DNA of 64,000 bases from Armatimonadota bacterium (GTDB lineage: Bacteria; Armatimonadota; Fimbriimonadia; Fimbriimonadales; Fimbriimonadaceae). The notes under the pieces were generated by a model, which saw only the letters and a list, made by a program, of their open reading frames with translations, searched no databases and was not told the DNA's origin. The translations under genes and the position numbers were made by a program. Of this stretch, positions 24,649 to 32,233 are shown piece after piece; positions within the stretch are counted from its first letter, which is position 1; every line of letters begins with the position of its first letter. The stretch is taken from NCBI GenBank assembly GCA_018268395.1, contig JAFDWQ010000003.1, forward strand, positions 641,353-705,352, in the 5' to 3' direction.

Positions 24649-25389
24649 ATGATCTTTGTCGCCACCGTGGCCGTCGCGGCCCAGCTTTGTATGCCCAAGG
24701 TGTCGACAATGGTACCGACGGATTTCCGCGGCAAGACGGTGCACTCCGGCCCTTCGGTCGGCGAAAAAGTCATCGCTTTGACCTTCGACGACGGGCCAAG
24801 CCCCTTCACCACGCCGCAGGTGTTGGCGACCCTAAAGCGCTACCACGCGCAGGCGACGTTCTTCGTCGTCGGTGAAATGGTGAAGGGCCGGGAAAAACTG
24901 CTCCGACGCATGGTCGCCGACGGCCACGTGATCGGCAACCATACGTTCTCGCACGCCTACCACCCGAGCGCCGAAAAAGCGGCGATCGAGGTCCATAACA
25001 CGAACCTCGCCGTGTTCAAGGCCACAGGCAAGTTCCCGGTCGTGTTCCGCCCCCCGGGAGGATTCGCCGAATCGTGGACCGCGAAACTGGCCAAGAGCCA
25101 AGGCATGCCCTCCGTGATCTGGACCGGCGACAGCGGGGACTGCCGGACTCAAAGCTCCGATGCTGTCTACCGGAACGTCATCGCTCAGTCACGGCCCGGA
25201 GCGATCATTCTGATGCACGATATCAAACCTTGGACGACGGCCGCGGTCCCCCGCATCATGTCGACTTTGGCGGCTAAAGGGTATCGGTTCATCACGGTCC
25301 CCGAAATGCTCCAAGTCTGGCAGCGGGCCCGCCGGGAAGCCGCCGACTTGCGGCTTGCGGCCAACTCGAAGAAAGACCTCGCCGGCTGA
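24649..25389 (+). CDS. Polysaccharide deacetylase (NodB domain)
   Basis: This 246-aa NodB-type metal-dependent deacetylase has motif 1 LTFDDGPSPFTT (about 44-55), motif 2 H-x3-H in IGNHTFSHAY (about 99-108), motif 3 RPPGG (about 137-141), and the late LMHDIKPWT with the catalytic His. The first 17 residues are hydrophobic and may be a short signal sequence or anchor. It removes acetyl groups from peptidoglycan, chitin-like or other surface glycans. The ATG at 24649 was chosen by the hydrophobic start. A TATGCT box lies 20 bp upstream (24623-24628). Confidence 0.88.
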   Translation: MIFVATVAVAAQLCMPKVSTMVPTDFRGKTVHSGPSVGEKVIALTFDDGPSPFTTPQVLATLKRYHAQATFFVVGEMVKGREKLLRRMVADGHVIGNHTFSHAYHPSAEKAAIEVHNTNLAVFKATGKFPVVFRPPGGFAESWTAKLAKSQGMPSVIWTGDSGDCRTQSSDAVYRNVIAQSRPGAIILMHDIKPWTTAAVPRIMSTLAAKGYRFITVPEMLQVWQRARREAADLRLAANSKKDLAG

Positions 25390-25396
25390 CAGGCGC

Positions 25397-25942
25397 TCAG
25401 ACGGCCGTCGCCGCTTCCTGCTCGCCCCGCGATTGCGGGACGACGGACCCTTGTGCCGGATCGAGGTTGACGAACGTGATCGATCCGTTCGGTTTGACCT
25501 CGAGTCGGTAGCCCCGGACCTCGGCCGTCGGTCGCGCCACACGGATGTAGTCGCGGACTTCCTGAAAGTCTTTGGCCTGTTGGTCCCGGACCGCTTCGAC
25601 CGTCGCGCCGGCCATGAATCGGGCATAGTCCGCGCACAAGGCTTCGGCCGGGCCGTCAGACGAAGGGCCGTGGAAGATCAGCAGCACCATTTCGATCTCG
25701 TGAGCGTGAAGGAGGAAGGCCAGTTCCTTGCGGTGACCGTCCGAGCGGACGAACTCGGCGCCGGAAGCCGAGAGCGCTCCTGGTCCGCCCGGCAGGTACA
25801 AGCGGTCGTACCTCTTGACCTGGAGGCGGTCGTCGAGGAACTCGTCCAAGTTCTCTTGCAGACGGCCGTCCGAGCACGCGACGACGAGGACGTGGGGACG
25901 TTCGGGGTTCCAAGGGATGTGGCTGTCGAAAGGGTGCGGCAT
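25397..25942 (-). CDS. Beta-carbonic-anhydrase-like protein lacking one zinc ligand
   Basis: This 181-aa protein has the start of the beta-carbonic-anhydrase fold: VLVVACSDGRLQE gives the C-x-D-x-R motif (Cys23, Asp25, Arg27). HAHEIEMVLLIFHGPSSDG matches the second motif, but H-x-x-C is H-x-x-S (His91, Ser94). YLPGGPGAL occupies the strand between. With one thiolate lost, zinc binding as in the active enzymes is doubtful. It may be a non-enzymatic relative or use another ligand. It converges on the deacetylase gene with a 7-bp gap. Confidence 0.6.
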   Translation of the reverse strand: MPHPFDSHIPWNPERPHVLVVACSDGRLQENLDEFLDDRLQVKRYDRLYLPGGPGALSASGAEFVRSDGHRKELAFLLHAHEIEMVLLIFHGPSSDGPAEALCADYARFMAGATVEAVRDQQAKDFQEVRDYIRVARPTAEVRGYRLEVKPNGSITFVNLDPAQGSVVPQSRGEQEAATAV

Positions 25943-25977
25943 CTGGAAGTCTGCCTCCAGTATGCTCCGAGACGACC

Positions 25978-26823
25978 GTGGCCGTCTGGATGTCCCGTTT
26001 TCAAGCCGGTCGGATCCTAGACTCTTGGGGGCGGCCAGGCCTTATCGAGTCTCCGGACCTGGGATTGACCACCGTGCCCGTCTCTTTTGACGGCCTGCAC
26101 GCCGTGTTCCCTGACGGGACGCGCCTGTCGAAGGACACGCTCCTTACTGTCCGCAAAGCCGAGCGCAAGTGCTTCGTGTGCGACTCGGACGGCACCGTCG
26201 AGATCCGCGTCTTCAGCGAGACGACCGGGTGGGTCCGATCGCTCTGTCCGACCACCGGGGCACCGACGATGCTCGTATCAGGAATCCCGATGCACCGCAT
26301 CAAGGACACCGAGCCGTGGGCCGACACGGAAGCGAAGGTCAGGGCACTCGGAAAAGTCCACGGCCGGGTGCTCGATACGGCGACCGGACTGGGATACTCG
26401 GCCGTGCTCCTGGCCGATCAGGCGGACGAAGTCGTCACCGTCGAGCTCGACACGGCGGGGCTGGACGTGGCGCGCCTGAACCCGTGGTCGCAACGACTGT
26501 TCACCGCTCCCAACATCACACAACTCGTCAGCGACGCGTTCGAAGCGGTAGAGGCTTTTCCGCCGGCTCGTTTCAACGCCGTCTTTCATGACCCGCCCAC
26601 GATCCAACTTGCCGGCGAGCTGTACTCGCTGGAGTTTTATCGCCGGTTGCGCCGTGTCCTCTGTACGAAGGGACGTCTGTTCCACTACATCGGTGACCCG
26701 GACAGCGGATTGGGCAAGAAAGTGACCGAAGGCGTGATCCGCCGGTTGCACGAAGCGGGCTTCCCCAAGGTCGAACGACGGCCGGAAGCCTTCGGCGTGA
26801 CCGCTTCCGTCCGAACGCGATAA
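25978..26823 (+). CDS. SAM-dependent methyltransferase, archaeal-type (COG2521-like)
   Basis: In this 281-aa class-I methyltransferase, an N-terminal domain (about 1-105) precedes the SAM-binding motif GRVLDTATGLGYSAVLLA (about 128-145). Then come the acidic loop VTVELD, the NPWSQRLF segment, and the catalytic-like loop FNAVFHDPPTIQLAGELYSLEFYRRLRRVL. This HDPP...LAGELYS...FY pattern is what I know from the predicted archaeal methyltransferases grouped as COG2521. The substrate is unknown. The GTG at 25978 is used; an ATG at 25990 is possible. A TATGCT box sits at 25961-25966. Confidence 0.75.
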   Translation: MAVWMSRFQAGRILDSWGRPGLIESPDLGLTTVPVSFDGLHAVFPDGTRLSKDTLLTVRKAERKCFVCDSDGTVEIRVFSETTGWVRSLCPTTGAPTMLVSGIPMHRIKDTEPWADTEAKVRALGKVHGRVLDTATGLGYSAVLLADQADEVVTVELDTAGLDVARLNPWSQRLFTAPNITQLVSDAFEAVEAFPPARFNAVFHDPPTIQLAGELYSLEFYRRLRRVLCTKGRLFHYIGDPDSGLGKKVTEGVIRRLHEAGFPKVERRPEAFGVTASVRTR

Positions 26824-26827
26824 CTGC

Positions 26828-26833
26828 TAACAT
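26828..26833 (+). promoter_or_regulatory. -10 box TAACAT before the amidase gene
   Basis: TAACAT ends 7 bp before the ATG at 26841 and lies just after the methyltransferase stop. Confidence 0.4.
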
Positions 26834-26840
26834 CCGCCCC

Positions 26841-28505
26841 ATGGGAATCGACGGCAGTCTGACGCGGAAGGAGTTCCTCGGCACGGTAGCCCTCCTTGCG
26901 CTGACCCCCCGACAGGCCGGCGCCCAGACGCCTTCGCGAGGGCCGGACCTCAACGAGGCTGACCTCGCTGCAGCAGAAAAGGTGGCGGGGATCACGCTGG
27001 ACGACGCCCACCGGAAACTGGCGGTACCTGGAGTCAAACAGAGCGTCGCGAACTTCCCTGGGATCCGCGCGCTCGACATGCCGAACGACGTCGAACCCCA
27101 CACCGTCTTCACTCCGGTCGGACGACAACCTAAACCCGGCAAAAAGTCGTCCCTTAAGACAGCGCCTGTCAGAGTCTCTTCGGTACCGGTCGGCGAAGAC
27201 CTGGCCTTTCTCAGCGTCACGGAAATCGGCGCGCTGCTTCGCTCGAAAAGGGTCACGTCGACCGATCTGACCGAGCTGTACCTGCAGCGTCTCCAAACGT
27301 ACGGGCCGAAGCTGGACTGTGTCGTCACGCTCACCGCGGAACTGGCCCGAAGCCAAGCGAAGAAAGCGGACGCCGAACTCGCCGCCGGCAAAGTCCGCGG
27401 ACCGCTCCACGGAGTGCCCTACGGCATCAAAGACCTGTTCGCCGTGAAGGGTTACCGAACGACGTGGGGCGCAGAAGCCTTCAAAGACCAGGTGTTCGAC
27501 CACGATGCAGCGGTCGTGGAGAAGTTGACGGAAGCCGGTGCCGTCTGCCTGGCCAAACTGTCGTGCGGCGCCCTGGCCTACGACGACGTTTGGTGGGGAG
27601 GCCAGACGAAGAACCCCTGGAACACCAAGCAGGGGTCAAGCGGTTCCTCTGCCGGATCGGCGTGCGCGACGGCGGCGGGCCTTGTCGGGTTCTCGATCGG
27701 GACCGAGACGCTGGGCTCGATCATCTCGCCCTCGAACAGGTGCCGCGTGTCCGGCCTTCGACCGACTTATGGGCGCGTGAGCCGTTACGGCGGCATGGTC
27801 TTGACGTACACGATGGACAAGGTCGGACCGATCTGTAGGACGATCGAGGACTGCGCGGTCGTCCTGTCCTGCATCCATGGTGCGGACCCTCGCGACCTGG
27901 CTTCCGTGGACCGACCCTTCGATTATAGGTTCGATACGGACGTCAAAAAGCTCAAAATCGGTTTCCTGTACGGTGAGCGGGAAAGAGTCGACGATCCCGC
28001 ACCGATGGACAAGGCCGAGTTCTTGAAACCGCTGCGCGATGCGGGCGCCGTCGTCCGCCCCGTCAAGTTCTCCGACCCGCCCGAAGGGATCTGGACCTTG
28101 CTGACGGCCGAAGCGGCGGCCACCTTCGACCGCCTGACCCGGTCCGAAGACATCGAAAGGATCGGCAAACTCTGGCCACCAGAGTTCCTGGCCGCGCGAT
28201 ACCTGCCCGCCGTCGAATACATCAACGCCCACCGGGCGCGTGCCCTGATGGCCAAGACCTTCGAAGAGGAGTTCGGCGACTTCGACGTCGTCGTGACCGA
28301 CAAGTTCTGGGACAGCGCGTTCACGGTCTGCAACGGGACGGGCCATCCACAAGCGATCGTGCCATGGGGCCTGAACGGCAGCCAGCCTCGAAGCGTCTCC
28401 GTGATCGGAAGGCTGTACGGTGAGGGCGTCATGGCCGCCGTGGCGCACCGCATCCAATCGATGGGCGGCTACCATCGGCTACGGCCCGACGCTTCAAAGT
28501 ACTAA
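26841..28505 (+). CDS. Amidase-signature family enzyme, exported
   Basis: This 554-aa amidase-signature hydrolase has Lys197 in PYGIKDLFAVKG, a Ser-rich loop NTKQGSSGSSAGSA (about 261-273, cis-Ser) and a nucleophile near Ser293 in GTETLGSIISP, giving the Ser-cisSer-Lys triad. The extended N-terminus (TRKEFLGTVALLALTPRQAGAQT) looks like a signal peptide, and an extra 100-residue region precedes the catalytic domain. It is therefore a secreted amidase, not the GatA subunit of tRNA amidation (no gatB/gatC nearby). The amide substrate is unknown. Its stop overlaps the converging ygfZ-like gene by 12 bp. Confidence 0.85.
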   Translation: MGIDGSLTRKEFLGTVALLALTPRQAGAQTPSRGPDLNEADLAAAEKVAGITLDDAHRKLAVPGVKQSVANFPGIRALDMPNDVEPHTVFTPVGRQPKPGKKSSLKTAPVRVSSVPVGEDLAFLSVTEIGALLRSKRVTSTDLTELYLQRLQTYGPKLDCVVTLTAELARSQAKKADAELAAGKVRGPLHGVPYGIKDLFAVKGYRTTWGAEAFKDQVFDHDAAVVEKLTEAGAVCLAKLSCGALAYDDVWWGGQTKNPWNTKQGSSGSSAGSACATAAGLVGFSIGTETLGSIISPSNRCRVSGLRPTYGRVSRYGGMVLTYTMDKVGPICRTIEDCAVVLSCIHGADPRDLASVDRPFDYRFDTDVKKLKIGFLYGERERVDDPAPMDKAEFLKPLRDAGAVVRPVKFSDPPEGIWTLLTAEAAATFDRLTRSEDIERIGKLWPPEFLAARYLPAVEYINAHRARALMAKTFEEEFGDFDVVVTDKFWDSAFTVCNGTGHPQAIVPWGLNGSQPRSVSVIGRLYGEGVMAAVAHRIQSMGGYHRLRPDASKY

Positions 28506-29321
28506 GCCAGGCGGATCGACGACGCGCGCCGGGACATCGCCGACCGACAGGACCGTACCCGTCTCGGTGGCCCGGTTCGCGAGCATCGCCCCGGCCAAAG
28601 CGCCGAACCGGGGGCTTGTGCACGACCTCGTGACGTTACCGACCTTCGCACCGTCTTGGACGACGTCGGAACCAGGCAGGACGTCGGCGCCGCAAGACAG
28701 CACGACCCATGTCCGGTTCGTGTGGCCTCGACTATGGATGCGCTGTAGCACTTCCTGTCCGACGTAACATCCCTTGTCGTAAGCGACGTGGGCCTTCTCG
28801 AAACGGACGCCGAGCTCGGGTGGTAGCGTCTTTGAGTCCGTATCGGACCCGACGACGGGCAGGCCCTGTTCGAGGCAGACCGTCCGCCACGCTTCCACGT
28901 CGGCTTCGGGAACGTCGGCGGGCCTTGTCGCAAGGTCGGATCCGAAGGGTCCGGTTCGGGGAGACGGTCGGTCGCCGGGTACAGGGACTGGCGACTGCCA
29001 GGTCCAGACTTCGGTCGACAGGACGTCGAGCACCACGTCTTCCAAAATCACGAAGTCCGAGATGCGCCGTTCGAGGACGGCAAGGTCTGACGTCTGGAGG
29101 ATCCAGGCGACGTCGTCCTTCCAGACACGGACGACGGCCTCGAGTTGCCCCGTCGCCTTCGTCAGGCAGGCGTCGAGGAACGACCGGCCGACGAGCCGCC
29201 GAAGGTCGTTCGTCACTTGGCCCTGCAACCATGTCTCCACATCGGCGCCGGACAACCGCACGAGCGCTCCTTCGATCCGCACGACGGCGCCCCGTCCGGT
29301 CAGGTCCGTGTATCCTCGCAT
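28494..29321 (-). CDS. ygfZ: YgfZ/GcvT-domain folate-binding protein
   Basis: This 275-aa protein of the YgfZ group uses tetrahydrofolate in the assembly or repair of certain iron-sulfur enzymes. The diagnostic motif KGCYVGQEVLQRI (about 180-192) is present, along with LSGADVETWLQGQVTNDLRRL near the N-terminus and the GcvT-like fold. The Asp needed for aminomethyl transfer in GcvT is not evident, which agrees with YgfZ. The ATG at 29321 starts directly before the conserved region; the frame upstream is antisense to the next gene. It lies 34 bp from the divergent DUF2993-like gene. Confidence 0.85.
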   Translation of the reverse strand: MRGYTDLTGRGAVVRIEGALVRLSGADVETWLQGQVTNDLRRLVGRSFLDACLTKATGQLEAVVRVWKDDVAWILQTSDLAVLERRISDFVILEDVVLDVLSTEVWTWQSPVPVPGDRPSPRTGPFGSDLATRPADVPEADVEAWRTVCLEQGLPVVGSDTDSKTLPPELGVRFEKAHVAYDKGCYVGQEVLQRIHSRGHTNRTWVVLSCGADVLPGSDVVQDGAKVGNVTRSCTSPRFGALAGAMLANRATETGTVLSVGDVPARVVDPPGLVL

Positions 29322-29355
29322 CCGCAGTGGGATTGTCCCACCTGCGCCGCTCACG

Positions 29356-30339
29356 ATGGGCCCGTTGCTCGTCTTCGCCGTTCTGGGAGGTTCGCTCGGT
29401 CTCGTCGACCGGGAGGTCAAGGTCTTCGAGCGCGCGGCCGCGAAAGAAATCCGGTCCAAGCTACAAGGCGAAGCGGCCCGCGTCAAGGTGGAGGCCGAGC
29501 CCGACGGACTGGGCGTCCTTTGGGGCGCGCTCGACCGTGCGACCATCACGGCCTCGGGATTCTCGGTGGACGAGCTCCCTCTCTTCGTGGAACCGGAGCG
29601 TTCTCAAGCTGGACGATGTGGAAACCTGACATTAAGGCTGCATGACTTTAAGTTGAAGGGGCTCCGCGTCGAATCGCTGGACGCGAGCATTCCGGCCTGC
29701 CGCTATGACCGGTCCTTGGCCCTGAAATCGAAGACGTTCCGCTTGAGCCGCTCGGGAACCGGATCCGGGACCGTTCGGATCCTGCAAGACGACCTGTCGG
29801 CGTTCGTGGAGGCCAAGTACGCCGAGATCAAGACGGCCAGAGTCCAAGTGCGGAGCGGCATCGTACGGGTGGACGGCTATGGCGAGTTCCTCATCGTCAA
29901 GACGGACTTCACGGTGATCGCGTCCTTGGTCCCCGTCGATGGAGAGAGGCTCGAACTGCGAGAGGCCACCGTTTGGTTCGACGGGCGTCGGGCCGATCCG
30001 TTCGCGGCCGAAACGTTGCTCAAGACCCTGAACCCGGTCGTGGACTTCGACTCCGACCTGGGGCTCTATGGCGCGGTCAAGGTCGAAAAACTGGAACTTC
30101 GCGACGGCGTCCTGACCGCGACGGGCAGGACGCGCATCCCCGTGCGGCCAGGGTCAAGGCCGCCAATGACGGTACTTCCAAAGGGTCAAGAACGCTTCCG
30201 GGGCGTCCGTCCACCGGATCTTCTTACCGGCCGCCTTCGACCGCGGCTCGTACCGGATCGGAACTTCGTGGATGTGTTCACCGAGCCGGACGGCCTTCGC
30301 CGTGACCTCGGGACAGAACTCGAACCGTTCGGACCGTAG
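29356..30339 (+). CDS. DUF2993-like (LmeA) envelope protein with anomalous 3' extension
   Basis: In this 327-aa reading frame, residues 1-265 fit DUF2993/LmeA-type lipid-binding proteins. A hydrophobic leader (MGPLLVFAVLGGSLGLV) precedes EVKVFERAAAKEIRSKLQGEAARVKVEAEPDGLG, LRLHDFKLKGLRVESLDA and a C-terminal ELRDGVLTATGRTRIPV. The last 62 codons (30154-30339) lie antisense to the GT2 gene and look like non-domain sequence (Arg/Pro-rich). The natural stop appears to have been lost or the end is untrustworthy. A role at the envelope is inferred. Confidence 0.6.
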   Translation: MGPLLVFAVLGGSLGLVDREVKVFERAAAKEIRSKLQGEAARVKVEAEPDGLGVLWGALDRATITASGFSVDELPLFVEPERSQAGRCGNLTLRLHDFKLKGLRVESLDASIPACRYDRSLALKSKTFRLSRSGTGSGTVRILQDDLSAFVEAKYAEIKTARVQVRSGIVRVDGYGEFLIVKTDFTVIASLVPVDGERLELREATVWFDGRRADPFAAETLLKTLNPVVDFDSDLGLYGAVKVEKLELRDGVLTATGRTRIPVRPGSRPPMTVLPKGQERFRGVRPPDLLTGRLRPRLVPDRNFVDVFTEPDGLRRDLGTELEPFGP

Positions 30340-30852
30340 CGACATCTCTTCGAGCAACGACCGCTTCAAGGCCTTGTAACACGTGGCTTCGTCCGTGATG
30401 CGATGGCCGTAGAGGAGCCGTACCGCCCAGACCAGCAACCGGTTGACGATCTTGTTCGGCAACGCCATGCCCGGGGGGAACCCGTGATGGAACCGGGTGC
30501 CGTAGACCACGCCGTAAGTGCCGTCCAAGATCGGGCCGACGAGCGCCGGCAGCTCTTCGGGCACGTATTCGAGGTCGGCGTCCTGGATGACGACGACCTT
30601 TCCCGTCGCCACCGTGAGCCCCTTCCGGATCGCCGCGCCTTTGCCGATCGAAGCTTCGTTGTGGAGGACGACGATTCGGTCACCGAACGCTTTGAGCTTC
30701 TCGGAAGTCGAATCGGTGCTTCCGTCTTCGATCACGATGACCTGTTTGGAGAAGGGGACGGCCAGGACCCGCTCGACCACTTCCGTGATCGTGTCCTCCT
30801 CGTTCTTGGCCGGGATCAGGACGGTGACGTCTGGCGCCTCTCCTTGGGGCAT
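30154..30852 (-). CDS. Family 2 glycosyltransferase (DPM1-like)
   Basis: This 232-aa GT-A glycosyltransferase has nucleotide-binding VTVLIPAKNEEDTITEVVERVL, the VIEDGSTDSTSE acidic patch, metal-binding VIQDADLEYVPEELPAL and a C-terminal IPIRYEPRSKAAGKKIRW-type segment (EVPIRYEPRSKAAGKKI here). The overall form matches dolichyl-phosphate-mannose-synthase-like enzymes that transfer a sugar to polyprenyl phosphate. There is no transmembrane tail. The ATG at 30852 was preferred because TATCCT lies 10 bp upstream; an ATG at 30897 would overlap the pyrC start. It shares a 43-bp divergent region with pyrC. Confidence 0.85.
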   Translation of the reverse strand: MPQGEAPDVTVLIPAKNEEDTITEVVERVLAVPFSKQVIVIEDGSTDSTSEKLKAFGDRIVVLHNEASIGKGAAIRKGLTVATGKVVVIQDADLEYVPEELPALVGPILDGTYGVVYGTRFHHGFPPGMALPNKIVNRLLVWAVRLLYGHRITDEATCYKALKRSLLEEMSLRSERFEFCPEVTAKAVRLGEHIHEVPIRYEPRSKAAGKKIRWTDAPEAFLTLWKYRHWRP

Positions 30853-30862
30853 CTGCCCGCGA

Positions 30863-30886
30863 AGGATACCGGGCCGCGCGTAAACT
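30863..30886. promoter_or_regulatory. Back-to-back -10 boxes between the GT2 gene and pyrC
   Basis: TATCCT on the minus strand (30863-30868) sits 10 bp before the GT2 start. TAAACT on the plus strand (30881-30886) sits 9 bp before the pyrC ATG. The two promoters are only 12 bp apart, so they may exclude each other. Confidence 0.45.
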
Positions 30887-30895
30887 CGGTACGGC

Positions 30896-32233
30896 ATGGA
30901 GCGACCTTTCGAACTTGTGCTCTCCGGAGGGACGCTCGTTCCGGCCATGGCCGTTGGCGACGTCGGGATCAGAGACGGAAAGATCGCAGCGGTCGGTGAC
31001 CTGAGCGGAGCGACGGCCGTCGAGACCGTGAACGTCCGGGGCCTCCACGTCCTGCCTGGCGTGATCGACAGCCAGGTCCACTTCCGCGAGCCTGGGCTCA
31101 CCCACAAGGAAGACCTCGAATCGGGTTCCAGGGCCGCTGTCATGGGCGGCGTCACGACGTATTTCGACGAACCGAACGTCGATCCCACCACGACGACGGC
31201 CGAGGCCCTGGCCGACAAGGTCCTGCGGGCCGAGGGGCGTTCGTGGGCCCATTTCGCGTTCTGGGTCGGAGCTTCTCAGGACAACCTTGACGACCTCGCC
31301 CGTTTAGAAAGCCTCCCCGGAACCCCCGGGATCGGCGAGGTCTTCATGGGCAGCTCTACCGGGAACCTTCTCGTGCCCGATGATCCGTCCCTTCGACGTG
31401 TCCTTGAAAACGGGAAGCGCCGCGTCGCGGTCCATGCCGAAGACGAGTTCCGTCTGCGCGAGCGCAAGGCGCTGCTCAGCGCCGAGCCCCACGTCCGGGA
31501 ACACCCGAACCTACGCGATGTCGAATCGTCTCGACTGGCCACTGAGCGCATTCTCCGCTTGAGCGCTGAGACAGGACGGCCCGTCCATGTCCTCCATGTG
31601 TCGACCGCGGTCGAACTCCCGATGCTCGCCCAGGCGAAGGCCGACGGCCTCGGGACGACGTGCGAGGTCACGCCTCAACACTTGACCTTCACGAGCGACG
31701 ACTACGAAGCCTTCGGGACGCGTATTCAGCAGAACACGCCGATCCGGAGCGAGGAGCACAGGCGAGCGCTGTGGGACGCCGTCGTCGACGGCCTCTTCGA
31801 CGTCGTCGGCAGCGACCACGCCCCGCACACGCTGGAAGAGAAGGCCAAGCCGTATCCACAGTCCCCGAGCGGGATGCCCGGTGTCCAGACCCTCCTGCCC
31901 ATGTTGCTCGATTGGAGCGCACGAGAGGGGCGGATCGGATGGGCCGACATCGTGCGGCTGACGGCTTCCAATCCGGCCAAGCTTTTCGGCGTCGTCGGCA
32001 AGGGCGAGGTGCGGGAGGGCTTCGACGCCGACCTCGCCCTGGTCGACGCTGCCGCATCCTTTGTGGTCACGCCCCAATGGCTCCAAAGCAAATGTGGCTG
32101 GTCGCCGTACGAGGGGCGGACGTTGACGGGACGGGTCGTCCACACGCTCGTCGGCGGTCGGTTCGCCGTGAGGGACGGCGACTTGGCCGAGAAAGGTCTC
32201 GGCCAAGTCGTCCGTTTTACGGGCAATGGCTAG
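30896..32233 (+). CDS. pyrC: Dihydroorotase, Q-x-H variant
   Basis: This 445-aa amidohydrolase is of the dihydroorotase type (closure of carbamoyl-aspartate to dihydroorotate in pyrimidine synthesis). PGVIDSQVHFREPGLTHKED carries Gln60 where the H-x-H pair normally has its first His. His180 (AVHAEDE), His234 (VLHVSTA) and Asp307 (GSDHAPH) are present. The usual carboxylated Lys position appears to be Glu148 (GEVFMGSSTGN). Q-type dihydroorotases with the same VFMGSSTGN stretch are known from other phyla, so activity is likely. Its stop overlaps the gcvPA stop by 4 bp. Confidence 0.85.
   Translation: MERPFELVLSGGTLVPAMAVGDVGIRDGKIAAVGDLSGATAVETVNVRGLHVLPGVIDSQVHFREPGLTHKEDLESGSRAAVMGGVTTYFDEPNVDPTTTTAEALADKVLRAEGRSWAHFAFWVGASQDNLDDLARLESLPGTPGIGEVFMGSSTGNLLVPDDPSLRRVLENGKRRVAVHAEDEFRLRERKALLSAEPHVREHPNLRDVESSRLATERILRLSAETGRPVHVLHVSTAVELPMLAQAKADGLGTTCEVTPQHLTFTSDDYEAFGTRIQQNTPIRSEEHRRALWDAVVDGLFDVVGSDHAPHTLEEKAKPYPQSPSGMPGVQTLLPMLLDWSAREGRIGWADIVRLTASNPAKLFGVVGKGEVREGFDADLALVDAAASFVVTPQWLQSKCGWSPYEGRTLTGRVVHTLVGGRFAVRDGDLAEKGLGQVVRFTGNG

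Noticed and set aside
27636-28475. A minus-strand frame of 279 codons inside the amidase gene
   Set aside because: It is fully antisense to the conserved catalytic domain and has no domain of its own.
26841-28505. GatA subunit of the tRNA amidotransferase
   Set aside because: It has a signal-peptide-like start and an extra N-terminal region, and no gatB or gatC nearby; it fits a secreted amidase better.
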